Of a stretch of DNA of 64,000 nucleotides, positions 25,910 through 34,149 are shown in pieces. A program made the position numbers and the translations under genes. Source of the DNA: Mycobacterium sp. 050128 (GTDB lineage Bacteria > Actinomycetota > Actinomycetes > Mycobacteriales > Mycobacteriaceae); the NCBI RefSeq assembly GCF_036409155.1, contig NZ_JAZGLW010000002.1, forward strand, positions 310,001-374,000. Direction: 5' to 3'. The number at the start of each line of letters is the position of its first letter. Position 1 is the first letter of the stretch. A model generated the notes under the pieces. It was not told the origin of the DNA. It did not search any database and saw only the letters and a list, made by a program, of their open reading frames with translations.

Positions 25910-27085
25910 ATGATGTCCAGCCCAGCCAACACCCTCTACCCCGAAGGCATGATCGGCGCGCCCAAGCACCGGCACGGCCGGGCCGCGGAATTCAACACCG
26001 GCCTGCCGGCCGGCACCGAGGTGTTCTCCGCCGACAACCACATCTCGGTAGCCGACGACATCTTCTACGAACAGTTTCCCGCCGACCTGAAGGATCAGGC
26101 ACCGCGGATCTGGTACGAGGATGGCGCGTATCTGCTTGGCCAGCCCGGACAGTCCATGGTGGTCGGCGATTTCAGCGCGGTGCTTATGCAATACGACGAT
26201 CTCGCCGGTGCGGCCACCAACAATGTCGAAGCCCGGATTCGCGAACTCGCCGAGGACGGCGTCGACAAGGAACTCGCCTTCCCCAACGCGGTGCTGGCGC
26301 TGTTCCACCACCCGAACCACGAGATCCGCGAGCGCATCTTCCGCGTCTACAACGAGCACATCGCCGCGGTCCAGGACCGCTCTCACGGCCATTGCTACGG
26401 GGTAGGGTTGATCAACTGGTGGGATCCGCGTGGGGCCCGCCGCACGCTGATGGAACTGAAATCGTTGGGGCTGAAGACATTTCTGATGCCGATCAACCCA
26501 GGTAACGACGAAAACGGACAGCCCATCGACTACTCCAGCACGGCGATGAGCGCGGTGTGGGACGAGATCGAGGAAGCCGGCCTGCCCATCACCCACCATA
26601 TCGGCGAGAGTCAGCCGAAGTTTCCCAGCGAGGTCAACAGCGTCGCGGTGGCCATGATGGTCAACATCGACTCGTTTCGGGAGATGTTCTCCAAGTACAT
26701 CTTCGGCGGGATCCTGGACCGGCACCGGCGCCTGCGCGTCGGCTGGTTCGAGGGCGGAATCGCCTGGGTGCCAACGGCTCTGCAAGATGCCGAGCACGTG
26801 CTGGCCTCCTACCAGCACATGCTGCGGCATCAGCCCGAGCACGACATCCGCTACTACTGGGACACCCACATGTGTGCCTCGTTCATGGTTGACGGTCTTG
26901 GCCTCCGACAGATCGACGAGATCGGAATCGACAAGGTGATGTGGTCGTCCGACTATCCGCACAACGAAAGCACTTTCGGCTATTCGGAGAGGTCGCTGGC
27001 CGCCGTGGTGGACGCCGTCGGACCCGAGGACGCCGTGCGTGTCGTCGGCGGCAACATCAAGAAATTCCTGGGGATTTCAGCATGA
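25910..27085 (+). CDS. Amidohydrolase-2 family metal-dependent hydrolase/decarboxylase
   Basis: 391 residues of the amidohydrolase-2 (ACMSD-like) family, TIM-barrel enzymes that hydrolyse or decarboxylate carboxylated substrates using one Zn. Visible elements are the N-terminal FSADNHISVADD (family form SxDxH), GHCYGVGLINWWDP, the metal His region ITHHIGES, WFEGGIAWVP, and the late WSSDYPHNEST with the conserved Asp. The ATG pair at 25910/25913 follows GAAGGGA. The gene is 33 bp after CAR, and its stop overlaps the M24 start (ATGA). Family members beside P450 and CoA genes in actinobacteria usually have unknown substrates. Confidence 0.9.
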   Translation: MMSSPANTLYPEGMIGAPKHRHGRAAEFNTGLPAGTEVFSADNHISVADDIFYEQFPADLKDQAPRIWYEDGAYLLGQPGQSMVVGDFSAVLMQYDDLAGAATNNVEARIRELAEDGVDKELAFPNAVLALFHHPNHEIRERIFRVYNEHIAAVQDRSHGHCYGVGLINWWDPRGARRTLMELKSLGLKTFLMPINPGNDENGQPIDYSSTAMSAVWDEIEEAGLPITHHIGESQPKFPSEVNSVAVAMMVNIDSFREMFSKYIFGGILDRHRRLRVGWFEGGIAWVPTALQDAEHVLASYQHMLRHQPEHDIRYYWDTHMCASFMVDGLGLRQIDEIGIDKVMWSSDYPHNESTFGYSERSLAAVVDAVGPEDAVRVVGGNIKKFLGISA

Positions 27086-28317
27086 CGAAGACACTTTCCG
27101 CCCGACGCTCGGTCCTCGACGCGCCCGACGAGCCGGACTGGGCCCGCATGCGCACGGAGGTCGGGGCCCGATTGCGATCCGCGATGGCCGAGCACGGCGT
27201 CGACGCGCTGATCCTGCTGATGAACGGCTACGTCGGTTACGCGACGGGAGCCAGCTGGCCGCTGCTGGACGCCGGTCTCTCGCATGTGGAGCGCCCCGTC
27301 GCGGTGGTGCTCGCCGACGACGAGCATCCGCACCTGTTCATGCCGTTGCGCAGCGGATCGTCGGCGGAGTCGCCGGTACCCGACGACCATCTGCACGGCC
27401 CCGCCTACCTCGAATTCGACCACGGCGTCCAGGAATTCGCGCGACAGCTGGCCGGTCTGATCCCGCCGGGAGCGAGCATCGCCGTCGACGAGCTCACCGG
27501 GGCCATGCGGCGGGCAGCGCCGAAACTATTCCCCGCGGGGCCACCGACGGATGCCGCGATCGTGCTCGGCACCGCGCAATTGGTGAAGACCCGAGACGAG
27601 CTGTCCTGTCTGCGCAGGGCCGCCCGCATCACCGAACAAGCGATCGTCGACGTGCAGAAGGCGCTGAAGCCGGGAGTGCGGCAGATCGATCTGTCGGCCA
27701 CCTTGGTACGTCGCGCGTTCGAGCTCGGGGCCACCACCAACATGCTGGAGGCCATCTGGCAGGTGATGCCGAGTTCTCGGGCAGCCGGTGTCTGGACTAC
27801 GCACGGAGATCTTGCGCTGCCGCTGCTGCCCACCGACCGCGAACTGGCCGCCGGCGATGTGCTGTGGACCGATATCAGCATCACTTACCACGGGTACTGC
27901 TCCGATTTCGGCCGGACCTGGGTGGTCGGTGAAAAGCCGACCCCACGGCAGCAAGATCAATTCCGTCAGTGGCGCACGGTGCTGGACGCCGTGCTGGCGG
28001 TGACCAAAGCCGGTGTGACATCCGGTGATTTGGCGCGGGCGGCGATCGCGGCTAACGGTGGTCGCAAACCGTGGCTGCCGCATTTCTATCTCGGCCATGG
28101 CATCGGCACCTATCCCGCCGAAGCGCCGATGATCGGCACCGATCTCGGCGAGGAGTTCGACGACAACTTCGTGTTTCCCCCCGGCATGGTTCTGGTTCTG
28201 GAACCCGTGATGTGGGAGGACGGAACCGGAGGCTACCGCAGTGAGGAGATCGTGGTGATCACCGAAGACGGCTACGCGCCGATTACCGACTACCCTTACA
28301 CGCCCTATGGCGACTGA
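27082..28317 (+). CDS. M24-family metallohydrolase (Xaa-Pro peptidase/creatinase fold)
   Basis: 411 residues with a creatinase-like N-terminal domain (~1-170) and a C-terminal pita-bread domain. The five metal ligands are all present: Asp in LWTDIS, Asp in GYCSDFGRTW, His in YLGHGIG, Glu in LVLEPVMWE and Glu in YRSEEIVV. The family includes Xaa-Pro aminopeptidase, creatinase and ectoine hydrolase, so it probably cleaves an amide-type C-N bond using two metal ions. ATG 27082 overlaps the amidohydrolase stop by 4 nt, and its own stop overlaps the next gene by 11 nt. Dimerisation is usual for the fold. Confidence 0.93.
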   Translation: MTKTLSARRSVLDAPDEPDWARMRTEVGARLRSAMAEHGVDALILLMNGYVGYATGASWPLLDAGLSHVERPVAVVLADDEHPHLFMPLRSGSSAESPVPDDHLHGPAYLEFDHGVQEFARQLAGLIPPGASIAVDELTGAMRRAAPKLFPAGPPTDAAIVLGTAQLVKTRDELSCLRRAARITEQAIVDVQKALKPGVRQIDLSATLVRRAFELGATTNMLEAIWQVMPSSRAAGVWTTHGDLALPLLPTDRELAAGDVLWTDISITYHGYCSDFGRTWVVGEKPTPRQQDQFRQWRTVLDAVLAVTKAGVTSGDLARAAIAANGGRKPWLPHFYLGHGIGTYPAEAPMIGTDLGEEFDDNFVFPPGMVLVLEPVMWEDGTGGYRSEEIVVITEDGYAPITDYPYTPYGD

Positions 28318-29425
28318 AGTTCTGCCCGACACCCGGGCACTACGATTCGGGCGCCGGGACCGCGTACTGGCCCAAATGGACGAACACGCCCTCGACATAC
28401 TGGTGCTCGGCCGCCAGGCCAACATTCGCTATGTCACTGGCGCGCCACAGCTCTGGATCGCCGGGACCCGGCCGTTCGGTCCGATGTGCGTGCTGGTGCG
28501 CGCCACCGGAGACATCTACCTCAACAGCACCGACGACGAAGGGGTGCCTGAGGAGATCGACCACGATCACCTCTACGGGCTGGCCTGGAACCCGATGACG
28601 CTGATCGACGTGCTCAAGAAGGTCGACGGCGCCGAGGCCGCGCGGCGGGTCGGAACCGACGCGATCACACCGACTTTCGCCGCATTGTTGCCCGGCGCAT
28701 TCCCAATTGCGGAGCTCGTCGATGCCGAGCCGGCGATGCGGGCGGCGCGGCGCATCAAGACGCCCGACGAGGTCGCGGCGATGGACAGTGCGCTGCGGAT
28801 CGCCGAGCACGGACTCGCCACTGCCCTGGGCGAATTGGCGCCGGGAGTGTCCGAGCGGACGCTGGCCGGGGTCATGATGGAGGCGATGGCCGCGGGCGGG
28901 GTCAGCACCCCGGCCACCCAAGACGCCGCGTGGGTGACCTCGCGGGAGCGGCCGTGGCGTCGCGGTGACGCCGAGGCCCGGCCGGGCGACCTCGTCGCAT
29001 TCGCCGCCGGAGCACTGGCCAACGGTTATGTCGCCGAGGTGGGCCGCACCTGGCCCGTCGGCGACCCGGTCGACGCTCGTGCGCTGTTCGAAAGGTCGAA
29101 CACGCTGTACGACAAGATGCTGGCCGCCTGTCGTCCCGGTGCGTCCGTCCGCGATCTGCTGGCCGCATACGAGGCGGCCGGGGAACCGATCCCGCCGATG
29201 CCGATCGCATACGGATTGGGCCTGGGGTTCGATCCCCCGGTGGTGTCCGAGACGTTGGTGGCAGCGGGCGAACACGACCAGCTCGAGGCGGGCATGGTCC
29301 TGGCGGTCACCGGCTACGTATGGCAACAAGGCATCGGGGCGGTGTTCCGCCGCGACACCGTCCACATCACCGACACCGGCACCGACGTGCTGACCACGAG
29401 CCCGTCCTGGGGCGACACGAGCTAA
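28307..29425 (+). CDS. M24-fold pseudoenzyme lacking all metal ligands
   Basis: 372 residues with the same two-domain creatinase fold as the preceding gene: N-terminal LVLGRQANIRYVTGAPQLWIAG and C-terminal GYVAEVGRTWPVG. Aligned to that gene the five metal ligands are replaced: Asp to Ala233, Asp to Glu244, His to Leu304 (YGLGLG for LGHGIG), Glu to Thr335 (VLAVTGYVW) and Glu to Arg349 (FRRDTV). The frame is intact and lies 11 nt inside its active neighbour, so it is not simply decayed. A non-catalytic partner or substrate-binding subunit of a heterodimer is the simplest reading (inference). Confidence 0.85.
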   Translation: MATEVLPDTRALRFGRRDRVLAQMDEHALDILVLGRQANIRYVTGAPQLWIAGTRPFGPMCVLVRATGDIYLNSTDDEGVPEEIDHDHLYGLAWNPMTLIDVLKKVDGAEAARRVGTDAITPTFAALLPGAFPIAELVDAEPAMRAARRIKTPDEVAAMDSALRIAEHGLATALGELAPGVSERTLAGVMMEAMAAGGVSTPATQDAAWVTSRERPWRRGDAEARPGDLVAFAAGALANGYVAEVGRTWPVGDPVDARALFERSNTLYDKMLAACRPGASVRDLLAAYEAAGEPIPPMPIAYGLGLGFDPPVVSETLVAAGEHDQLEAGMVLAVTGYVWQQGIGAVFRRDTVHITDTGTDVLTTSPSWGDTS

Positions 29426-29982
29426 GGGGCCGTCGCTCTGTTGCTCTGCTCGGCGGTCAGCGCACGAGACCTCCGATGTGAAGCCGCGCGACCTTTGCGG
29501 CGAGGTGTTACAAACGTTTGCATTGCTGCGGTTGTGCACACAGCGGAGTCGACAACGGCCAGTCTGATGCTGACTGCTTAACACCACAGTTGCACCAACG
29601 GTCATCTGGCGTCAGAAAGACGGACGCAACCGGCCCTAATTCCGTCGCTGTAGCTCACCGTACCCCCGTTGGCAACAAAGTTAGAAAGGATTTGGCTGTC
29701 AGTTTCGAGCGGCGGCAACTCACGTCGGCAAGCTCCAGCAGGGCACCTCCACATGCTTTTGTAGGTCTTGCTGCAGTCGGTCGCGGCAGACGGTACGGTG
29801 TGACTTTGGTTGATTCTCCAGCCTTGGAAGACGTCACGGTGGTGATCCGAAGTCCCCGCCGCTTGTTCCGGTCTTCTCGTCTTTTCTAAACGCGACACTT
29901 CGGGTTCGAATCCGCGTCAGACGAAGCCACCAACTCGGAGGCGAATGCGCCGAGCGGGTGCACCGGAGCAAGAGGGATTTCC
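29426..29982. other. 557-bp non-coding interval
   Basis: No gene is supported here. A perfect palindrome CAAACGTTTG lies at 29511-29520 and resembles the arms of the TGCGTTTG/CAAACGCA repeat at 41746-41767. Near 29901-29912 the string GGGTTCGAATCC looks like a tRNA T-loop, but no cloverleaf can be built around it. The last bases carry GAGGG, the ribosome binding site of the Pks16-like gene. Confidence 0.5.
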
Positions 29983-31617
29983 GTGAGCAGATTTACCGAC
30001 ACGATGTTCGCCAGCGCCCAATGGAGCGTGATGGGCATGGTCACCGGCGAACCAGACGCACCAATGCGGCACACCTGGGCTGAAGTACACCAGCGGGCCC
30101 GCCAAGTTGCGGGCCGCCTGGCTAGGGCAGGAATCGGACACGGTGACGCTGTCGCCGTCCTGGCGGCGGCTCCGGTTGAGATCGCGCCGGCCGCCCAGGC
30201 CATTTGGATGCGCGGCGCCAGTCTCACGATGCTGCATCAGCCCACCCCCCGAACCAACCTGCAGCGTTGGGCCGCGGAGACCATCGCTGTTATCCAGATG
30301 ATCGGAGCGGAGGTGGTTCTGGTCTCGGATCCGTTCATGCCGGCCTCTGCTCTGCTGACCGGATCGGGCCTGAATGTGCTTACCATTGCGCGGCTTTTCG
30401 AGGGTCAAGGGATCGAACCGGTCGACACTGACGACGATGACGTTGCATTTCTGCAGCTGACTTCCGGCTCTACCGGGCCCCCGAAGGCGGTCCGGATCAC
30501 CCATGCGAACTTCGTTGCCAATGCCGAGGCAATGTTCGTCGGCGCGCATGTCGACGCTGACCACGATGTGATCGTCAGCTGGCTCCCGTGTTTTCACGAC
30601 ATGGGCATGACAGGCTATCTGACCGTTCCGATGTACTACGGTGTCGAGCTGGTCAAGATCACCCCGATGGACTTTCTGCGCGATGTATTGCTGTGGGGCA
30701 AGCTAATTGACAAGTACAAGGGCACCATGACGGCTGCGCCGAACTTCGCCTATAACCTGTTCGCCAAGCGGCTACGTCGGCAGGCCACGCCGGGACAGTT
30801 CGATTTGTCGTCGCTGCGGTGGGCACTTTCGGGCGCCGAGCAGGTTAACCCAGCCGACGTGGAGGACCTGTGTGACGCCGGCGCACCGTTCGGGCTGAAG
30901 TCGGCCGCGATCGTCCCCGCGTACGGAATGGCGGAGGCCACCGTGGCGGTCTCGTTCACCGACTGTGGTGACGGGATGACCGTCGACGAAGTGGACGCCG
31001 ATGTGCTCGCTGTCCTGCATCGGGCAATCCCTGCGACCAAGGGTCGTACCCGCCGGCTGGCATGTCTCGGCCGACCACTGGAGGGCACGTCCGTGCGGAT
31101 CGTCGACGAGAACGGCGCGATATTGCCGGCTCGCGGCGTCGGCGTCATCCAGCTGCGTGGCGAATCGGTGACCGAAGGATATGTCACCGTGGCCGGTCTC
31201 GTTGCGGCGCAAGATGATCAGGGGTGGTACGACACCGGCGACCTGGGCTATGTGACGGAGAACGGCAACATAGTCGTCTGCGGCCGGGTCAAGGACGTCA
31301 TCATCATGGCCGGTCGCAAGATCTACCCGGCCGACATCGAACGAGCCGGAACTCGGGTGCCAGGGGTGCGACCGGGTTGTGTGGTGGCGGTGCGGTTAGA
31401 CGCGGGATTAACTCGCGAGACCTTCGTCGTGGCGGTCGAGTCCAACGGTTGGGAACAGCCCGCAGAAGTCCAGCGCATCGAGCAACAGGTGGCGCACGAA
31501 GTGTTCGCCGAGGTCGATGCGCGCCCCCACCGGGTCGTGGTGGTGGCCCCGGGGATGATCCCCAAGACGCCGTCGGGGAAGCTGCGTCGTGCCCACGCGT
31601 TGGCACTCGTTGATTGA
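29983..31617 (+). CDS. Pks16 (Rv1013)-like fatty-acyl-AMP ligase/acyl-CoA synthetase
   Basis: 544-residue ANL-superfamily adenylating enzyme. The P-loop is [14 protein letters not shown], followed by [15 protein letters not shown], the long segment [50 protein letters not shown] and the C-terminal [15 protein letters not shown] with the catalytic Lys. Residues and length match my recollection of M. tuberculosis Rv1013 (Pks16, 544 aa), which despite its name is an acyl-activating enzyme and not a polyketide synthase. It may be the orthologue or a paralogue. It activates a fatty or related acid as acyl-AMP. The GTG start follows GAGGG by 7 nt. Monocistronic. Confidence 0.92.
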   Translation: MSRFTDTMFASAQWSVMGMVTGEPDAPMRHTWAEVHQRARQVAGRLARAGIGHGDAVAVLAAAPVEIAPAAQAIWMRGASLTMLHQPTPRTNLQRWAAETIAVIQMIGAEVVLVSDPFMPASALLTGSGLNVLTIARLFEGQGIEPVDTDDDDVAFLQLTSGSTGPPKAVRITHANFVANAEAMFVGAHVDADHDVIVSWLPCFHDMGMTGYLTVPMYYGVELVKITPMDFLRDVLLWGKLIDKYKGTMTAAPNFAYNLFAKRLRRQATPGQFDLSSLRWALSGAEQVNPADVEDLCDAGAPFGLKSAAIVPAYGMAEATVAVSFTDCGDGMTVDEVDADVLAVLHRAIPATKGRTRRLACLGRPLEGTSVRIVDENGAILPARGVGVIQLRGESVTEGYVTVAGLVAAQDDQGWYDTGDLGYVTENGNIVVCGRVKDVIIMAGRKIYPADIERAGTRVPGVRPGCVVAVRLDAGLTRETFVVAVESNGWEQPAEVQRIEQQVAHEVFAEVDARPHRVVVVAPGMIPKTPSGKLRRAHALALVD

Positions 31618-31638
31618 TTGGTCGCCCATCGACCAGCT

Positions 31639-31655
31639 TAAAATGGCTGGGACCA
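31639..31655 (+). promoter_or_regulatory. Candidate -10 placing a leaderless start at 31655
   Basis: TAAAAT at 31639-31644 is a good -10 hexamer. Transcription about 10 nt further on would begin at the ATG at 31655. This favours that start over the ATG at 31643, which lies inside the hexamer. The -35 is weak. Confidence 0.4.
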
Positions 31656-32455
31656 TGACCGACTACGATCCTCAACCCGGCCGCGAGCGACCCCAGCCCG
31701 CACTGTCACGGGCGCAGCTCGAAGCGGACGAAATCGATCTGCATGCAGGGCTGAGGGGGGTTGCCGGGATCGTGGCCGGCGCGCGACAGGTAGGCGAAAT
31801 CCTCAGTGACGTAGCTGAATTTGCGGCACGGGCCATTCCCGCGGTAGACGGCGCGGGCGTGACGCTGATCAAGTCCAATCACGACAGGCCGCAAGTCCAG
31901 ACGTGGGCGGTGACGGCGGCGTTCGTGGAAGAAATCGATACTGCCCAGTACGAAGATCTCCATGAGGGCCCATGCATAACCTGCATGCGGTCGAGACGCC
32001 CCACGGTCAGCGGATCCCTGGGAAGCGACCCGCGCTGGCCGCACTTCGGCGGGCGGGTCGCCCGAATGGGCGTGCACTCCGTGCTGGCCCTGCCGCTGCT
32101 GGTCGGCGACGAGGTGATCGGCGCCATCAACTCATACGCATATGGCCGCGACGCGTTCGCAGATCATGCGGTGGAGATCGCGTCACAGTTCGCGCGGCCG
32201 GCGGCGGTATCGGTGTACCACGCGCAGTTGCTGGCGAGCGCGCGCGAGCGCACGGAGCGACTGCAACGAGCATTGGTGAGCCGGGCGGTGATCGATCAGG
32301 CGATCGGGATAATCCGGAGCCGTTCCGGCGTCGGCGCGGAGGAGGCATTCGAGCGGCTCAGCGACCTCAGCCAACATAAGAACGTCAAGCTTCATATTGT
32401 GGCAGGGCAACTGGTCGAGGAGGCGGCTCGGCGTGCCCGCACGCGTCGGGGTTAG
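31655..32455 (+). CDS. GAF-ANTAR RNA-binding antiterminator regulator (first of three)
   Basis: 266 residues: a disordered N-terminus, a GAF sensor domain (about 40-180; LSDVAEFAARAIPAVDGAGVTLI ... GVHSVLALPLLVGDEVIGAINSYAY) and a C-terminal ANTAR domain (about 195-255; ALVSRAVIDQAIGIIRSRSGVGAEEAFERLSDLSQHKN). ANTAR domains bind paired hairpins in mRNA leaders and prevent termination; the GAF domain supplies the signal. Its stop overlaps the convergent second GAF-ANTAR gene by 3 nt (TTAG). Start choice follows the -10 at 31639. Confidence 0.9.
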   Translation: MTDYDPQPGRERPQPALSRAQLEADEIDLHAGLRGVAGIVAGARQVGEILSDVAEFAARAIPAVDGAGVTLIKSNHDRPQVQTWAVTAAFVEEIDTAQYEDLHEGPCITCMRSRRPTVSGSLGSDPRWPHFGGRVARMGVHSVLALPLLVGDEVIGAINSYAYGRDAFADHAVEIASQFARPAAVSVYHAQLLASARERTERLQRALVSRAVIDQAIGIIRSRSGVGAEEAFERLSDLSQHKNVKLHIVAGQLVEEAARRARTRRG

Positions 32456-33198
32456 CGGGTGAGTTCCGATAGTTCGTATACCAGGGTGGCCCGGGATCCG
32501 GGCTCAGTCATCAACCGGTGGGCGACGTCGGTGAGGTGTTCTTTCCGACGGCGGGCATAGGTACGCATGATGGCGAAGGCTTCCTCGACCTCGACGTCGA
32601 GGCGCTCACGGAGGAAGCCCTTTGCCTGCTCGATCGTGACGCGGCTCGCAAGCGCCGACTGTAGCTGAGGCAGCACACTGGACGGTGTGAGTGGATGCTG
32701 CTGAATGATCGCGACGCAAGCGATATGCGTAAGCGTTTGGGCGACAAGCAGATCGGATTCCGTCAGCGTGCCCGGTCGGCTGCCGAACAGACCGAGAGCG
32801 CCGAGTACAGCGCCGGCCGCGCGCATCGGGACGGCATGCACCGATGCGAATCCGGCATCGCGCGCGGCCGTTGCGAACGCAGGCCAGCGATCGGTTTCGG
32901 CCCCCACTTCAGCGACGGAGACCGGCCGGCCCGTGGTGTAGCAGTCCACGCATGGTCCTTCGTCGGCCTGGAGCTGGAAGAGTTCGATTTCGCGGGCTTG
33001 CTCGGAAGTGGCGGCCAGCAGGCGGAGTTGCTCGAACGGGTCCGCCAGGAGGAAACCCGCCGCGGCAATGTCGAGCAGTTCGGCGCACCGCTCGGTGAGC
33101 TCGGTGAGCAGGTCGACCACATCGAAGTCGTCGAGCAAACTGTCGACCAGACTGACCACGGCTGCGAGCACGCGGGTTTCACGGGGGGTGTCGGTCAC
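32452..33198 (-). CDS. GAF-ANTAR regulator (second of three)
   Basis: 248 residues: GAF domain (about 10-165; DVVDLLTELTERCAELLDIAAAGFLLADP ... FASVHAVPMRAAGAVLGALGLFGS) and ANTAR domain (about 180-240; ALASRVTIEQAKGFLRERLDVEVEEAFAIMRTYARRRKEHLTDVAHRLM). The GTG start has AGGAGGG 4 nt upstream. It follows the third GAF-ANTAR gene by 17 bp on the same strand, so those two are likely co-transcribed. Expected role is signal-dependent RNA antitermination in the cytoplasm; the signal is unknown. Confidence 0.92.
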   Translation of the reverse strand: MTDTPRETRVLAAVVSLVDSLLDDFDVVDLLTELTERCAELLDIAAAGFLLADPFEQLRLLAATSEQAREIELFQLQADEGPCVDCYTTGRPVSVAEVGAETDRWPAFATAARDAGFASVHAVPMRAAGAVLGALGLFGSRPGTLTESDLLVAQTLTHIACVAIIQQHPLTPSSVLPQLQSALASRVTIEQAKGFLRERLDVEVEEAFAIMRTYARRRKEHLTDVAHRLMTEPGSRATLVYELSELTR

Positions 33199-33215
33199 GT
33201 TGCCCTCCTAAGGCG

Positions 33216-34046
33216 TTAGTCGGATTCGAGTTGGATTCGGCGGTCGAGGATGTCGCGTGCGACGTCGGTGGCGCTGCGCCCGGTGGCATAGGCGTGTGCG
33301 CGTAGTCGGACGAGCGCCTCGGCGGGGTCGATATCGAGCTGGGCCACGAGCATCCCGGTGGCCTGGCTGACCTCGGCGCGGGACAGCGCGTTGAGATCGG
33401 TCCAGGCGCTGCTGCTCGGATCGCCGATAGCGGCTTGGAAATCGGCGCCGAGGAGGTCGAGAAGAGGGATGCCGGCAACGTCGGCGGCAGCGACGGCACC
33501 TGCGAGATTTTCGTGGTCGAGGGGTCCGGGCTGGTGGCAGAAGAGGTCAAGGGCGCCGACGTATTCGCCGGCGACGACGACGGGCAAGGCAAAGACGCCA
33601 CGAATCTGCTGCGCGAGCATCGCCGGGCTGAATGCGGGCCAGCGCCGCTCGACCGGGTCGGCGAGGTCGACGACCAGGACGGCGGCTCGCTGCGCGATGG
33701 AGTCAACGCATGGCCCTTCGCCGAGGGTGAACTGGAGTTCGTCGAGCCTGCGGGCCCAAGCGCTGCTGGAGCCAAGGGTCCCTGTCGGCAGGCCGTCAAA
33801 GATCAGGGAGATGGCAGCGGCGTCGATGTTGAGATGAACGACGCACGCCTCACATATGCGGTCAGCGGCCTTGGTGCCACGGTGGCCCTCGACGGCAGCG
33901 AGTAGTTGCTGTTGGATCGCCACGACTAGCCGAGCGAGTTGCCGAGAAGCCTGGCATCGCCGAGCGATACATTTTCTAGCGTCATTGCCACCGTCCCAGT
34001 TGAGCCTCAGACGGTCAGGTCTCTCCGAGACCGCGAATAGGTGCAT
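33216..34046 (-). CDS. GAF-ANTAR regulator (third of three), start uncertain
   Basis: About 276 residues from the ATG at 34044-34046; a TTG at 34062-34064 is also possible and neither has a clear ribosome binding site. A GAF domain (about 45-200; ADRICEACVVHLNIDAAAISLIFDG ... GVFALPVVVAGEYVGALDLFCHQPG) precedes an ANTAR domain (about 215-270; LSRAEVSQATGMLVAQLDIDPAEALVRLRAHAYATGRSATDVARDIL). It lies 103 bp downstream of the phosphotransferase on the same strand and leads into the second GAF-ANTAR gene. Confidence 0.85.
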   Translation of the reverse strand: MHLFAVSERPDRLRLNWDGGNDARKCIARRCQASRQLARLVVAIQQQLLAAVEGHRGTKAADRICEACVVHLNIDAAAISLIFDGLPTGTLGSSSAWARRLDELQFTLGEGPCVDSIAQRAAVLVVDLADPVERRWPAFSPAMLAQQIRGVFALPVVVAGEYVGALDLFCHQPGPLDHENLAGAVAAADVAGIPLLDLLGADFQAAIGDPSSSAWTDLNALSRAEVSQATGMLVAQLDIDPAEALVRLRAHAYATGRSATDVARDILDRRIQLESD

Positions 34047-34149
34047 GATCTCGGTGTTGGCCAAATTCGAAGTGCCGTCGAGACCTGGACACTACTCCGA
34101 TCGCATCCGGCACGACGCGGATTGCCTGCCGGCAACGACAACGACGCTC

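Noticed and set aside
25748..26962. 404-codon frame antisense to the amidohydrolase at 25910
   Set aside because: Shadow frame without motifs; the plus-strand gene has clear metal-binding residues.
29885..29925. A tRNA gene suggested by GGGTTCGAATCC near 29901-29912
   Set aside because: The T-stem has mismatches, no acceptor stem partner is found about 72 nt upstream, and no anticodon arm can be folded. At most it is a chance match or a very decayed remnant.
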